From Serinicoccus kebangsaanensis (GTDB lineage Bacteria; Actinomycetota; Actinomycetes; Actinomycetales; Dermatophilaceae): a DNA stretch of 64,000 bases. Location: assembly GCF_008919445.1 (NCBI RefSeq), contig NZ_VSLG01000003.1:124001-188000 (forward strand), read 5' to 3'. The notes under the pieces were generated by a model, which was given only the letters and a program-made list of their open reading frames with translations, did no database searches and was not told where the DNA came from. This document shows positions 42,132-50,346 of this stretch, piece after piece. Made by a program: the position numbers and the translations under genes. Position 1 is the first letter of the stretch; each line of letters begins with the position of its first letter.

Positions 42132-43271
42132 TCAGGCGTAGACCATCTGCATGGCCTCGCGCACCTCGTCCAGCGTGGCGCGCGCCACCTCGTCCGCGTG
42201 CGCGTTGCCGGCGGCCAGCACCCGCCGCAGCTCGCCCGGGTCGGCCTCCAGCTCGGCGCGCCGGGCGCGCAGCGGGGCCAGGTGCTCGTTGACCGCCTCG
42301 GTGACCAGCGACTTCAGCGCGCCGGAGCCGGCGGAGCCGATCTCCTCGGCCACCTCCTCGGGCCGGCGCCCGGTGGTGAGCGAGGCGAGCAGCAGCAGGT
42401 TCGACACCTCGGGCCGCTGCTGCGGGTCGTAGGTGATCTGCCGGTCGGCGTCGGTGACCGCCCTCTTGATCGCCCTGGCCGTGTCGTCGGCGCTCATCCG
42501 CAGCTCGATGACGTTGCCCCGGGACTTGCTCATCTTCTGCCCGTCGGTGCCCAGCAGGTTGGGGACCTCGGAGAGCAGGGCGTCCGGCGCCGGGAAGACC
42601 GGGGCGCTCCCGTCCCCCGCCCGGCCGTAGCGCTCGTCGAACCGCCTCGCCACGACCCGCGTCTGCTCCAGGTGCGGCAGCTGGTCCTTGCCCACCGGGA
42701 CGACGTTGGCCTTGCAGAAGAGGATGTCGGCAGCCTGGTGGACGGGGTAGGTGAGCATCAGCCCGGTCATCGGGCGGCCGCCGGTGGCGTCCTGCTCGGC
42801 CTTCACCGTGGGGTTGCGCCGCAGCTCGGCATCCGTGACCAGGGACAGGAAGGGCAGCATCAGCTGGTTCAGCGCCGGCACCTGCGAGTGGGCGAAGATG
42901 GTGGTGCGGGACGGGTCGATCCCCACGGCGAGGTAGTCGGTGAGCAGCGACTGCACGCGTTCGCCCAGCGACCCGACGCCGTCCCGGTCGGTGATGACCT
43001 GGTAGTCCGCGATGAGGACCCAGGTGTCGACGCCCTTGTCCTGGAGCGCGACCCGGTTGCGCAGGCTCCCGAAGTAGTGACCGAGGTGCAGGTGCCCGGT
43101 CGGGCGGTCGCCGGTGAGCATGCGGTAGCGGCCGGGGTGCACGTCGAGGTCGGCCGCGATCTGCTCGCTCCGGGCGACGCTGCGCCCCAGCGACGCCTCG
43201 GACGTGGAGTCGGCGAGCGCGTCCGCCCCCTCGCCGGCGGGCGGCTGGTTCTGGTGCGGGGTTGAGGTCAC
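42132..43271 (-). CDS. trpS: tryptophanyl-tRNA synthetase
   Basis: Class I aminoacyl-tRNA synthetase charging tRNA-Trp, 379 residues. The HIGH signature is HLHLGHYFGSL (His62, Gly64, His65) and the KMSKS signature is DGQKMSKSRGN. The tryptophan-binding segments ADYQVITD and LTYPVHQAADILF are visible. About 45 residues of polar N-terminal extension precede the catalytic domain. The GTG start at 43271 follows a TACCAT box by eight bases and has no ribosome site or leader, so no T-box or attenuator can precede it. Glycerate kinase follows closely downstream. Confidence 0.94.
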   Translation of the reverse strand: MTSTPHQNQPPAGEGADALADSTSEASLGRSVARSEQIAADLDVHPGRYRMLTGDRPTGHLHLGHYFGSLRNRVALQDKGVDTWVLIADYQVITDRDGVGSLGERVQSLLTDYLAVGIDPSRTTIFAHSQVPALNQLMLPFLSLVTDAELRRNPTVKAEQDATGGRPMTGLMLTYPVHQAADILFCKANVVPVGKDQLPHLEQTRVVARRFDERYGRAGDGSAPVFPAPDALLSEVPNLLGTDGQKMSKSRGNVIELRMSADDTARAIKRAVTDADRQITYDPQQRPEVSNLLLLASLTTGRRPEEVAEEIGSAGSGALKSLVTEAVNEHLAPLRARRAELEADPGELRRVLAAGNAHADEVARATLDEVREAMQMVYA

Positions 43272-43279
43272 GAGGCCCG

Positions 43280-43285
43280 ATGGTA
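43280..43285 (-). promoter_or_regulatory. -10 box (TACCAT) of trpS
   Basis: Minus-strand TACCAT ends eight bases before GTG 43271, at nearly leaderless distance. Confidence 0.45.
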
Positions 43286-43325
43286 TCCAGCGGGCCGCTC
43301 CGGTCCGGCGCCGGGATGCCGCCCG

Positions 43326-44300
43326 CTAGCGCTGCAGCGCCTCGCGCCCGTGCGGCGTCGTCCACCCGCTGGTGTCCGGTCCGGCAGGGATGACCCCGGT
43401 CGGGTTGATGTCGCGGTGGGTCGCGTAGTAGTGCGCCTTGACCTGGTCCAGGTCCGTGGTGGCACCGAAGTCCCACGTCTGCCACAGGTCCCGGGCGTAG
43501 GCCCAGAGCACCGGCAGCTCGGTCAGCTTGTGCCGGTTGCACTTGAAGTGGCCGTGGTAGGCCGCGTCGAAGCGCACCAGCGTCGGCCACAGCCGGACGT
43601 CGGCCAGGGTCAGCTGGTCCCCGACGAGGTAGCGCCGACCCTCCAGCCGGTCAGACAGCCAGTCCAGCCGGGCGAAGAGCTGCTCGTAGGCCTCCTCGTA
43701 GGCCTCCTGGCTCCCGGCGAAACCGCAGCGGTAGACCCCGTTGTTGACGTCCCGGTAGACGAGGTCGGACACCTCCTCGATCTCGTCCCGCAGGTGCTCC
43801 GGCCACAGGTCGGGAGCGTCGGGGCGGTGGTGCTCGCCCCACTCGGTCACGAGGTCCTTCACCATCTGGTGGAAGTCGTTGGTCACGACCCGACCGGTGG
43901 TCGTGTCGACGAAGGCGGGGACGGTGACCCCGGACTCGGGGTACCCCTCGGGGCGCGCGTCGTAGGCGTCCTTGAGCCTGGGTATGCCCAGCACCGGGTC
44001 GACCTCGCCCGGGTCCAGGTCGAAGGTCCACGAGTCGGCGTCGTGCACCGGGCCGGCCACGCCCATACCGATCACGTCCTGCAGCCCGAGGAGCTGCCGG
44101 GTCAGGATCATCCGGTGCGCCCAGGGGCACGCCCGGGACACGATCAGCCGGTAGCGGCCCGGCTCCACGGGGAAGCCGTCGCGGCCGTCCTGCGTGATTC
44201 GCTCCGGGATGTAGCGGGTCTTGCGCTCGAAGCTTCCGCCGGTGTTGACGTAGCTGCCGCTGGAGGTGCCGTCGGATGTAGTTGAAGTTTCACCCATCAT
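43326..44300 (-). CDS. glutathionyl-hydroquinone-reductase-like GST (ECM4/YqjG family)
   Basis: A 324-residue xi-class glutathione transferase-like enzyme. The active-site Cys58 lies in RLIVSRACPWAHR, with the conserved FDLDPGEVDPVLGI and the C-terminal YRDVNNGVYRCGFAGSQEAYEEA and KCNRHKLTELPVLWAYARDL. The family reduces thiol-hydroquinone conjugates. Actinobacteria of this kind use mycothiol rather than glutathione, so the natural thiol here may be mycothiol (inference). Tandem ATGs at 44300 and 44297 overlap the M20 peptidase stop, and GGGAG precedes them, which suggests co-translation with the peptidase. Confidence 0.9.
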   Translation of the reverse strand: MMGETSTTSDGTSSGSYVNTGGSFERKTRYIPERITQDGRDGFPVEPGRYRLIVSRACPWAHRMILTRQLLGLQDVIGMGVAGPVHDADSWTFDLDPGEVDPVLGIPRLKDAYDARPEGYPESGVTVPAFVDTTTGRVVTNDFHQMVKDLVTEWGEHHRPDAPDLWPEHLRDEIEEVSDLVYRDVNNGVYRCGFAGSQEAYEEAYEQLFARLDWLSDRLEGRRYLVGDQLTLADVRLWPTLVRFDAAYHGHFKCNRHKLTELPVLWAYARDLWQTWDFGATTDLDQVKAHYYATHRDINPTGVIPAGPDTSGWTTPHGREALQR

Positions 44301-45678
44301 GGCTCCCATCATGCCCGGTGCGGGCCAGTCGTTCCAGCAGAAGGGCCTCGGCCAGGCAGACCCGCTCGAACTCCCCCAGGTGCAGGCTCTCGTTGGCGGC
44401 GTGCGCGCGGGTGTCCGGGTCCTCGACACCGGTCACCAGGATCGCCGCGTCCGGGAAGCGCTCGGCGAAGGCCGCGACGAAGGGAATGGATCCCCCGACA
44501 CCGATGTCCACGGCGTCCACCCCGCCCCAGGCGTCCCGGAAGGCCGAGCGTGCGGCGTCGTAGACCGGACCACGCGCGTCCGCCGCGAAGCCGGCCCCGT
44601 CGTCGACCACCTCGACGTCCACCGCGCAGCCCCACGGCGCGTGCTGCTCCAGGTGGCTGCGCAGGGCCTGCGCCGCCACGGCGGGGTCCTCCTCGGGGTG
44701 CAGCCGCATGGACAGCTTGGCCCGCCCGACCGGGGTGAGCAGGTTGGCGGCCGTGTCCACCGAGGGGGCGTCGATCCCGATGACGGTCATCGACGGGCGG
44801 GTCCACAGGCGGGAGAGCAACGACCCGGTGCCGATCGGCCGGACCCCGTCCGGCAGTCCCGCGTCGGCCCGCAGGTCCTCCTCGGTGAAGTCCAGGTCCG
44901 CCGCCTCCGAGGTGCGCAGCCCGGGCACCGCCACGTCGCCGGCGTCGTCGTGCAGCGTGGCCAGCAACCGGCACAGCGCGGTCAACCCGTCCGGGACCGC
45001 GCCGCCGTAGAGGCCGCTGTGCAGCCCGTGCTCCAGCACCCGCACCTCGACGACCACCCGCACCATGCCGCGCAGGGTCGTCGTCAGCGCGGGGACCCCG
45101 ATCTTCCAGTTGTGCGAGTCGGCCAGCACGATCGCGTCGCAGCGCAGCGACTCACCGTGCTCATCCAGGATCGCCGGCAACGAGTCGGACCCCACCTCCT
45201 CCTCGCCCTCGACGAAGACGGTGACCCCGACCGGGGGAGCTCCACCGTGCGCCCGCAGCGCCGCGACGTGCGCCATGATCCCGGCCTTGTCGTCCGCGAC
45301 GCCCCGCGCATACAGCCGGTCGCCCACCTGGGTCGGCTCGAACACGGGGGTGTCCCAGTCCTGGTCGTCACCGGGGGGCTGCACGTCGTGGTGCGCGTAG
45401 AGGAGGACCGTGGGGGCACCCTCCGGCCCGGGACGGTGCCCGATCACCGCGGGGCGGCCACCCTCACGCACGACCCGCACCTGCAGGCCCTCGGCGCGCA
45501 GCAGCTCGGCGGTCGCCTGCGCGCTGTCCTCGACGTGCTGCTGGTCGAAGGAGTCCAGGGAGACCGACGGGATCCGGGTGAGGGCCTCCAGGTCGGACCG
45601 CACCCCCGGCATCAGCTGCCGCACCCGGGCGGCGAGGTCGGTGGTGCGAACGGCGTCGGCGTCGGTGTCGTGCGGCAT
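44290..45678 (-). CDS. M20 family metallopeptidase (dipeptidase)
   Basis: Two-zinc aminoacylase/dipeptidase of 462 residues. The metal and catalytic sites are present: LLYAHHDVQP (His, Asp), RGVADDKAGIMAH (bridging Asp), VFVEGEEEVGSDSL (catalytic and ligand Glu), VLADSHNW (Asp) and the final NESLHLGEF (His). A lid domain inserted at about 210-330 is typical. ATG at 45678 is fixed by a TACCCT box seven bases upstream. The gene is divergent from the DUF3043 gene, whose own -10 box lies about 20 bases away. It corresponds to Rv2141c-type dipeptidases; peptide preference is unknown. Confidence 0.92.
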   Translation of the reverse strand: MPHDTDADAVRTTDLAARVRQLMPGVRSDLEALTRIPSVSLDSFDQQHVEDSAQATAELLRAEGLQVRVVREGGRPAVIGHRPGPEGAPTVLLYAHHDVQPPGDDQDWDTPVFEPTQVGDRLYARGVADDKAGIMAHVAALRAHGGAPPVGVTVFVEGEEEVGSDSLPAILDEHGESLRCDAIVLADSHNWKIGVPALTTTLRGMVRVVVEVRVLEHGLHSGLYGGAVPDGLTALCRLLATLHDDAGDVAVPGLRTSEAADLDFTEEDLRADAGLPDGVRPIGTGSLLSRLWTRPSMTVIGIDAPSVDTAANLLTPVGRAKLSMRLHPEEDPAVAAQALRSHLEQHAPWGCAVDVEVVDDGAGFAADARGPVYDAARSAFRDAWGGVDAVDIGVGGSIPFVAAFAERFPDAAILVTGVEDPDTRAHAANESLHLGEFERVCLAEALLLERLARTGHDGSHDG

Positions 45679-45685
45679 GGACCAG

Positions 45686-45691
45686 AGGGTA
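45686..45691 (-). promoter_or_regulatory. -10 box (TACCCT) of the M20 peptidase gene, leaderless
   Basis: Minus-strand TACCCT ends seven bases before ATG 45678. Confidence 0.55.
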
Positions 45692-45711
45692 GTCACCGGC
45701 CGGGCAACGCC

Positions 45712-45717
45712 TACACT
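45712..45717 (+). promoter_or_regulatory. -10 box (TACACT) of the DUF3043 gene
   Basis: TACACT ends seven bases before GTG 45725 and ten before ATG 45728. The first spacing suits a leaderless start and favours the GTG. Confidence 0.5.
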
Positions 45718-45724
45718 GCCTAGG

Positions 45725-46321
45725 GTGATGTTCGGGAAGAGGTCGAGCGAGCTGACCGAGACCAACCTCGAGGCGGTCCAGCAGCCGGTCGACCCTGCCC
45801 GGACCGTCGGCAAGGGCCGACCCACCCCGAAGCGTCGGGACGCCGAGCGCGCCAACCGGCGGCCCCTGGTCGTCGACAAGAAGACGATGTCGGCGGAGCA
45901 GAAGGCCAAGGCACGCAGCGAGCGGGCGCGGATGCGCGAGGCGATGCTCCGGGGCGACGAGAAATACCTCCCGGCGCGCGACAAGGGCCCCGAACGCCGC
46001 TACCTGCGCGACGCCGTCGACGTCCGGTGGAACGTCGGCGAGGTGCTGCTGCCCGCCATGATCCTCGTCCTCGCCGTGTCGCTGCTGCCCTTCGCCTGGA
46101 CCCGCGGCGGCACCTTCCTCCTCGCCTACGTCCTCATGCTCGGGGGCGTCCTCGACTGCTGGTTGCTGTGGCGGCGGACCAAGAAGCGCTTCACCGAGGC
46201 CTTCGGGCACGAGCCCGGTCGAGGGTCCGCCTGGTATGTCGTCCTGCGCGCCTTCCAGATGCGCGGCAGCCGGATCCCCCGTCCGGCCGTGTCCCGCGGG
46301 GACACGCTGCAGCGACGCTGA
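45725..46321 (+). CDS. DUF3043 membrane protein
   Basis: A 198-residue protein of the actinobacterial DUF3043 family (Rv2206 in M. tuberculosis), of unknown function. The first 100 residues are strongly basic and hydrophilic (KGRPTPKRRDAERANRR and KARSERARMREAM). Two membrane spans follow (about 105-125 and 131-151), and the tail is again basic (RRTKKRFTEAFG). GTG at 45725 is preferred for its leaderless -10 spacing; ATG at 45728 adds only one residue less. The longer open frame upstream overlaps the divergent peptidase gene and is not credible. Confidence 0.85.
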   Translation: MMFGKRSSELTETNLEAVQQPVDPARTVGKGRPTPKRRDAERANRRPLVVDKKTMSAEQKAKARSERARMREAMLRGDEKYLPARDKGPERRYLRDAVDVRWNVGEVLLPAMILVLAVSLLPFAWTRGGTFLLAYVLMLGGVLDCWLLWRRTKKRFTEAFGHEPGRGSAWYVVLRAFQMRGSRIPRPAVSRGDTLQRR

Positions 46322-46373
46322 GCGGCGCGCCCCGGCGGCCGACCCCGCGCTCGGCAGGCCACCAGGTCCGTCG

Positions 46374-46511
46374 TTGCCCTCTGGTCGAGGACAGGCAGGC
46401 GCGCAGTCCCTGCTGTCGGCACTCGGCCAGCACCAGGACGCCCTCGCCGACGGCGCCTCGGGCGGGATCCTCGGCGACGTCCTGGGCAGCATCCTCGGCG
46501 GGCGTCGCTGA
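46374..46511 (+). pseudogene. possible small ORF or remnant with a Gly/Leu-repeat C-terminus
   Basis: Between DUF3043 and the CobU-like gene an open frame encodes about 45 residues ending SGGILGDVLGSILGGRR. This ending resembles the C-terminal repeats of DUF937/YidB-type proteins, but no domain core is left. The only start is TTG at 46374, with no ribosome site. It is either a decayed gene or a chance frame. Confidence 0.25.
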
Positions 46512-46603
46512 CCGGTGGGCCGGGGGCCGGGCACGCGCGAGCGTTTGTATGCTGACCGCGTCAGTCCCCTTGCCCTCACGAGCCCGAGGAGTGCCGGCCC
46601 GCG

Positions 46604-47161
46604 ATGACGTCCACCTTGGTCCTGGGAAGCGCCGGAAGCGGTAGCACCCGGCACGCCGAGTCCCTCCTGCGCCGGCACCCGAAGGTGACCTGCCTGACGC
46701 CCAGGACCCGCCCGCTGCCTCCCGGCATCGCCGAGTTCCGCCAGCGGGTCGGCAGCGAGCCGGGCGAGCGCCCGTCGGGGTGGAGCGAGCACCCCACCGG
46801 GAACCTCAGCATGTCGCTGCTGGCCGCCCGGCACCCCGTGCTCCTGGACAGCGTGGCCGACTGGTTGTGGTCCGTGGTCGACGACCACGAGCTGTGGGAC
46901 GACCCACGGGCGGCGACCCTGCTGCTCGAGCCGATGCTCGACGAGGCCGTCGTCGCGCTGCGCGCACTGCCCTACGACGTGGTGCTGGTCAGCGAGGAGG
47001 CACCGGTCGCGGGCGTGGCCGACGACCCCGCGGACCTGCTGCTGGCCACGCTGCTGGGCCACGCCAACAGGCGGCTGTCGGCGGCCTGCGACCAGGTCCA
47101 CCTGGTGCTCGGGGGTCGGGTGCTCGACCTGTCCGGGTCCAGCCCCGTCGGGGCCGGCTGA
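46604..47161 (+). CDS. CobU-like protein with degenerate P-loop
   Basis: A 185-residue protein with the layout of the bifunctional adenosylcobinamide kinase/guanylyltransferase CobU: an N-terminal phosphate loop, LLDSVADWLW (the LLDCLTLWL-like strand), VVLVSEEAP (usually VSNEVG) and a C-terminal LLGHANRRLSAACDQVHLVLGGR that matches the usual NQ-x-A-x-x-D-x-V-x-L-x-x-x-G. The P-loop reads GSAGSGST (residues 8-15), whereas CobU has G-x-x-x-S-G-K-S; the invariant Lys is Ser. The expected GTP-binding His is also not obvious. It may be a pseudoenzyme. CobT and CobS genes, found near here in mycobacteria (Rv2207, Rv2208), are absent. Confidence 0.7.
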   Translation: MTSTLVLGSAGSGSTRHAESLLRRHPKVTCLTPRTRPLPPGIAEFRQRVGSEPGERPSGWSEHPTGNLSMSLLAARHPVLLDSVADWLWSVVDDHELWDDPRAATLLLEPMLDEAVVALRALPYDVVLVSEEAPVAGVADDPADLLLATLLGHANRRLSAACDQVHLVLGGRVLDLSGSSPVGAG

Positions 47162-47190
47162 GCAGGTGCCGCCGACCGGCCCGCGCCGGG

Positions 47191-48303
47191 TCAGCCGGCC
47201 GCGCCGCCCTCGACGAACGGCGGCTTGCTGACCTGCACCGGGATCTCCCGGCCGCGCACCTCGACGGTGAGCTCACTGCCCTGGTCCGTCCCGCGGTCCA
47301 GCAGCGCCAGCGCGATCCCCTGCTTGCGGGTGGGGCTGAACGTGCCCGAGGTGACCACGCCGACCTCCTGACCCGCACCGTCGACCACCCGGCAGCCGGC
47401 CCGGGGGATCCCGCGGCCGGTCACCACCAGCCCGCCGGCCAGACGGCTCTCCTTGGCCTCCTTCTGGGCGGTGAGCGCCTCCTTGCCCCAGAACTCCTCC
47501 TTGCCCCAGCCGACGGCCCAGCCGGTGCGTGCCATCACCGGGGTGATCTCGTCGGAGAGCTCGTTGCCGTGCAGGGCATACCCCATCTCGGTCCGCAGCG
47601 TGTCCCTGGCGCCGAGGCCGCAGGCGAGCCCCTCGTGGGCCCCCATCGCCGTCATGAGCGCGTCCCACAGCGCAGGGGCGGCGTCGCTGGCGCAGACCAG
47701 CTCGTAGCCGCGCTCCCCGGTGTAGCCCGTGCGGCACACCGTGACCTCCGCGCCCTGCCACTGCGCGGGCACGAAGCTCATGTAGTCGTGGCCCGTCGGC
47801 AGGTCCAGCTCCTCCATGACCTGGTCGACGAGCGGCCCCTGCAGGGCGAGGATGGCGTAGTCGTGGTGCTGGTTCTCGACCCGCACCCCCTCCGGCCGGT
47901 GGTCCGAGGCCTGGAGCAGCTCGACGACGCGGGCGGTGTTGGCGGCGTTCGGGATGAGGAACACCTCGTCGTCGGACCGGAGGTAGGCGATCATGTCGTC
48001 GACCACCCCACCGTCCTGGTCGCAGCACAGGGTGTACTGCGCCTTGCCCGGCTCGATCCGCTCCAGGTCGTTGGTCAGGCAGCGGTTGAGGAAGTCCTTC
48101 GCCCCCGGCCCGCTGACGAGCGCGTTGCCGAGGTGCGAGACGTCGAAGAGGCCGACCCGTTCCCGGACCGCCGTGTGCTCGGCGACCACACCTCCCCCGG
48201 GATACTCGATGGGCATCGACCAGCCGCTGAAGTCGGCCAGCTTGGCCCCGAGCCCGACGTGCTTGTCGTGGAGGGGGGACGTCTTCGTCGCAGAACCGCT
48301 CAT
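47191..48303 (-). CDS. gcvT: aminomethyltransferase (glycine cleavage T protein)
   Basis: Transfers the methylene group from the lipoyl-bound aminomethyl of GcvH to tetrahydrofolate. The 370-residue protein shows DFSGWSMPIEYPGG, FDVSHLG, the folate-site Asp in QYTLCCDQDGGVVDDMIAY, CRTGYTGERGYEL and GLGARDTLRTEMGYALHGNEL. ATG at 48303 is preceded by a TAGGGT box eight bases upstream, so no glycine riboswitch can fit. It is divergent from pepA. The other glycine-cleavage genes (gcvP, gcvH) are outside the window. The same gcvT-pepA neighbourhood exists in mycobacteria (Rv2211c, Rv2213). Confidence 0.95.
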   Translation of the reverse strand: MSGSATKTSPLHDKHVGLGAKLADFSGWSMPIEYPGGGVVAEHTAVRERVGLFDVSHLGNALVSGPGAKDFLNRCLTNDLERIEPGKAQYTLCCDQDGGVVDDMIAYLRSDDEVFLIPNAANTARVVELLQASDHRPEGVRVENQHHDYAILALQGPLVDQVMEELDLPTGHDYMSFVPAQWQGAEVTVCRTGYTGERGYELVCASDAAPALWDALMTAMGAHEGLACGLGARDTLRTEMGYALHGNELSDEITPVMARTGWAVGWGKEEFWGKEALTAQKEAKESRLAGGLVVTGRGIPRAGCRVVDGAGQEVGVVTSGTFSPTRKQGIALALLDRGTDQGSELTVEVRGREIPVQVSKPPFVEGGAAG

Positions 48304-48311
48304 GTGCGCAC

Positions 48312-48317
48312 ACCCTA
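48312..48317 (-). promoter_or_regulatory. -10 box (TAGGGT) of gcvT
   Basis: Minus-strand TAGGGT ends eight bases before ATG 48303, giving at most a one-base leader. Confidence 0.45.
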
Positions 48318-48335
48318 GTGCCTGCCCACGTGGCC

Positions 48336-48341
48336 TACCCT
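48336..48341 (+). promoter_or_regulatory. -10 box (TACCCT) of pepA
   Basis: TACCCT lies 43 bases before ATG 48385; AAGGA seven bases upstream of the ATG is the probable ribosome site, so this gene has a normal leader. Confidence 0.4.
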
Positions 48342-48384
48342 CGGTGGGGAACAGGCCCTTCCCTCCGAGCGACAAGGACTCTCC

Positions 48385-49899
48385 ATGGGAGCACGCACAC
48401 CCCTCACCTTCAGCACCGACGACCCGGCGGGAGCCGAGGTCGAGGCCCTCGTGATCGGGGCGGTGAAACGCGACGGCGCCCTCGTCCTGCTGGACGGCCA
48501 CGGGCTCCCGGACGACACCGCGAGCGCGCTCGCCGGCTCCCTGGCCACGCTGGGCGCCGAGGGTGGCGCGGACGAGCTGACCCGGATGACCGGGGTCGAC
48601 GGCGTGGCCGCCCCCCTGGTCCTGGTCGTCGGCGTCTCCGGGAGCGGCCCCGCCCCGCGGACCGAGCAGCTCCGCCGCGCGGCGGGGGTCGCTGCGCGCG
48701 CCCTGGCCGGCCGGGGCTCCGCCGTGTTCGCGCTCGGTCAGCAGGGTCGGGAGCAGGCGATGGCGGTGGCCGAGGGTGCCGTCCTGGGCGCCTACAGCTA
48801 CGTCGACCAGCACGGCATCGGCAAGGCCGACTCGGCCAAGGCGCCGCTGGGGTCCGTCACCGTCGCCGGCCTGAGCGGCGAGGAGGGCACGGCCGCCGTC
48901 GCAGAGGTCTCGGCGCTGGTCAGCGGGGTCGCCTATGCCCGTGACCTGGTCAACACCCCGCCCAACCTGCTCTACCCCGAGTCTTTCGCCGACGACGTCG
49001 TCGCCCGGGCCCAGGAGGCGGGCGTGGAGGTCGAGGTCTGGGAGCCGGAGCGGCTGGTCGAGGAGGGGTGCGGCGGCATCATCGGTGTCGGGCAGGGATC
49101 GGCGCGAGGACCGCGACTGGTGATGCTGCGCTACGCCCCGGCGGGGGCGAGCCGCCACCTGGCGCTCGTCGGCAAGGGCATCACCTTCGACTCCGGTGGG
49201 CTGTGCCTCAAGCCCGGGGCCTCGATGGTGACCATGAAGATGGACATGGGTGGCGCAGCCGCCTGCGCCGCGGCCACCCTGGCCGTCGCCGAGCTCGGAC
49301 TCCCCGTCCAGGTGACGGCATACCTGTGCCTCGCGGAGAACATGACCGGCGACCTCGCGCAGCGTCCCGGTGACGTCGTCACCATGCGTGGCGGCCGCAC
49401 GGTCGAGATCATCAACACCGACGCCGAGGGCCGGCTGGTCATGGCGGACGGTCTGGCGCTCGCGAGCGAGCAGCAGCCGGACGCCATCGTCGACGTCGCC
49501 ACGCTGACCGGGGCCTGCATCATCGCCCTCGGCGAGCGGACCATCGGCGTCATGGGCAACGACGACGCGCTGCGCGACTCCCTGGTCGACCTGGGCACCC
49601 AGGCCGGGGACACCGCGTGGGCCCTGCCGTTGCCGGAGGAGATCCGCCCGACCCTGGACAGTCCCGTCGCCGACCTCAAGCACACCGGGGAGCGCTCGGC
49701 CGGAGCGATGGTCGCGGCGACCTTCCTCAAGGAGTTCGTCGGGCACCAGGACGGTGAGGAGACCCAGATCCCCTGGGCCCACCTGGACATCGCCGGCCCG
49801 GCCTTCAACGAGAAGGCCGCCTGGGGCTACTACCCCAAGGGCGGCACCGGTGCCGGGGTGCGCTCGCTGGTCGCCCTGGCGCGCTCCTACGCGGACTGA
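48385..49899 (+). CDS. pepA: leucyl aminopeptidase (M17)
   Basis: Di-metal aminopeptidase of 504 residues that removes N-terminal residues from peptides. The C-terminal catalytic domain contains LVGKGITFDSGGLCLKPG (metal-ligating Lys and Asp), MKMDMGGAAA (Asp) and the signature NTDAEGRLVMADGL (Asp, Glu, catalytic Arg). The N-terminal domain (about 1-165) is the regulatory or hexamerisation fold. It is followed by a strong hairpin terminator shared with the convergent small DUF5302 gene. Confidence 0.95.
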   Translation: MGARTPLTFSTDDPAGAEVEALVIGAVKRDGALVLLDGHGLPDDTASALAGSLATLGAEGGADELTRMTGVDGVAAPLVLVVGVSGSGPAPRTEQLRRAAGVAARALAGRGSAVFALGQQGREQAMAVAEGAVLGAYSYVDQHGIGKADSAKAPLGSVTVAGLSGEEGTAAVAEVSALVSGVAYARDLVNTPPNLLYPESFADDVVARAQEAGVEVEVWEPERLVEEGCGGIIGVGQGSARGPRLVMLRYAPAGASRHLALVGKGITFDSGGLCLKPGASMVTMKMDMGGAAACAAATLAVAELGLPVQVTAYLCLAENMTGDLAQRPGDVVTMRGGRTVEIINTDAEGRLVMADGLALASEQQPDAIVDVATLTGACIIALGERTIGVMGNDDALRDSLVDLGTQAGDTAWALPLPEEIRPTLDSPVADLKHTGERSAGAMVAATFLKEFVGHQDGEETQIPWAHLDIAGPAFNEKAAWGYYPKGGTGAGVRSLVALARSYAD

Positions 49900-49923
49900 G
49901 GATCAACCCGACCCGGACACGCA

Positions 49924-49960
49924 CGAGGGGCACCGCCGCGCATCGCGGTGGTGCCCCTCG
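49924..49960. terminator. bidirectional terminator hairpin after pepA
   Basis: Arms 49924-49940 and 49944-49960, 17 base pairs with one G-T wobble, loop of 3 (cat). It lies 24 bases after the pepA stop and 20 bases after the convergent DUF5302 stop. Confidence 0.8.
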
Positions 49961-49980
49961 CATCCGTCTGCCGGTCGACG

Positions 49981-50157
49981 TCAGCCGCTCTTGCGGCGGA
50001 ACATCTGCTGGGCTCCCGAGGTCTTGGCGTCGCGCTCGTGCGCGACCTTGCCGTGCTCGGAGTGGTCCGAGACATCCGTCCCGCCATGCGCCTGCTTCTT
50101 GGCCAGCGCCTCACGGAACTTGGCCTTGACGTCGTCCGTGACCGGATCGTTGCTCAT
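49981..50157 (-). CDS. DUF5302 family small protein
   Basis: A 58-residue hydrophilic protein beginning MSNDPVTDDVKAKFREALAK and ending MFRRKSG. It matches the DUF5302 family of very small actinobacterial proteins of unknown function. It is rich in Lys, His and Asp, has no membrane span, and begins with a short predicted helix. The ATG at 50157 and TGA at 49981-49983 enclose a clean frame with third-position G/C bias, and a strong terminator follows. Upstream is the divergent sucB gene. Possibly a nucleoid- or ribosome-associated small protein, but nothing in the sequence proves this. Confidence 0.8.
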   Translation of the reverse strand: MSNDPVTDDVKAKFREALAKKQAHGGTDVSDHSEHGKVAHERDAKTSGAQQMFRRKSG

Positions 50158-50307
50158 CGGGCCACCTCCTCACTCTCGCCGGACATGACCCGACCACCCT
50201 GACACGTGGGCCGGTCCTCCGCCACCAGTTTCCCGCAGGTGGCAGGATGGATCGTGGACCGGACCCCTGGGTGGCACCAGTGCCTGACCCAGCGGCAGCA
50301 ACACCCG

Positions 50308-50313
50308 TAGACT
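50308..50313 (+). promoter_or_regulatory. -10 box (TAGACT) of sucB
   Basis: CGTAGACT lies 33 bases upstream of ATG 50347 and would give a leader of about 27 bases containing GAGGAGA. Confidence 0.45.
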
Positions 50314-50346
50314 GCAGAACCCCGGACGAGGAGAGTGTCAACAGAG

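Noticed and set aside
43272-43325. T-box or tryptophan attenuator upstream of trpS
   Set aside because: The putative transcription start is at the start codon and the gap to the next gene is only about 50 bases with no Trp-rich leader frame.
46500-46603. Cobalamin riboswitch upstream of the CobU-like gene
   Set aside because: The leader is under 50 bases after the TATGCT box and shows no conserved cobalamin-aptamer core.
48304-48384. Glycine riboswitch upstream of gcvT
   Set aside because: The -10 box lies eight bases before the start codon, leaving no leader for an aptamer.
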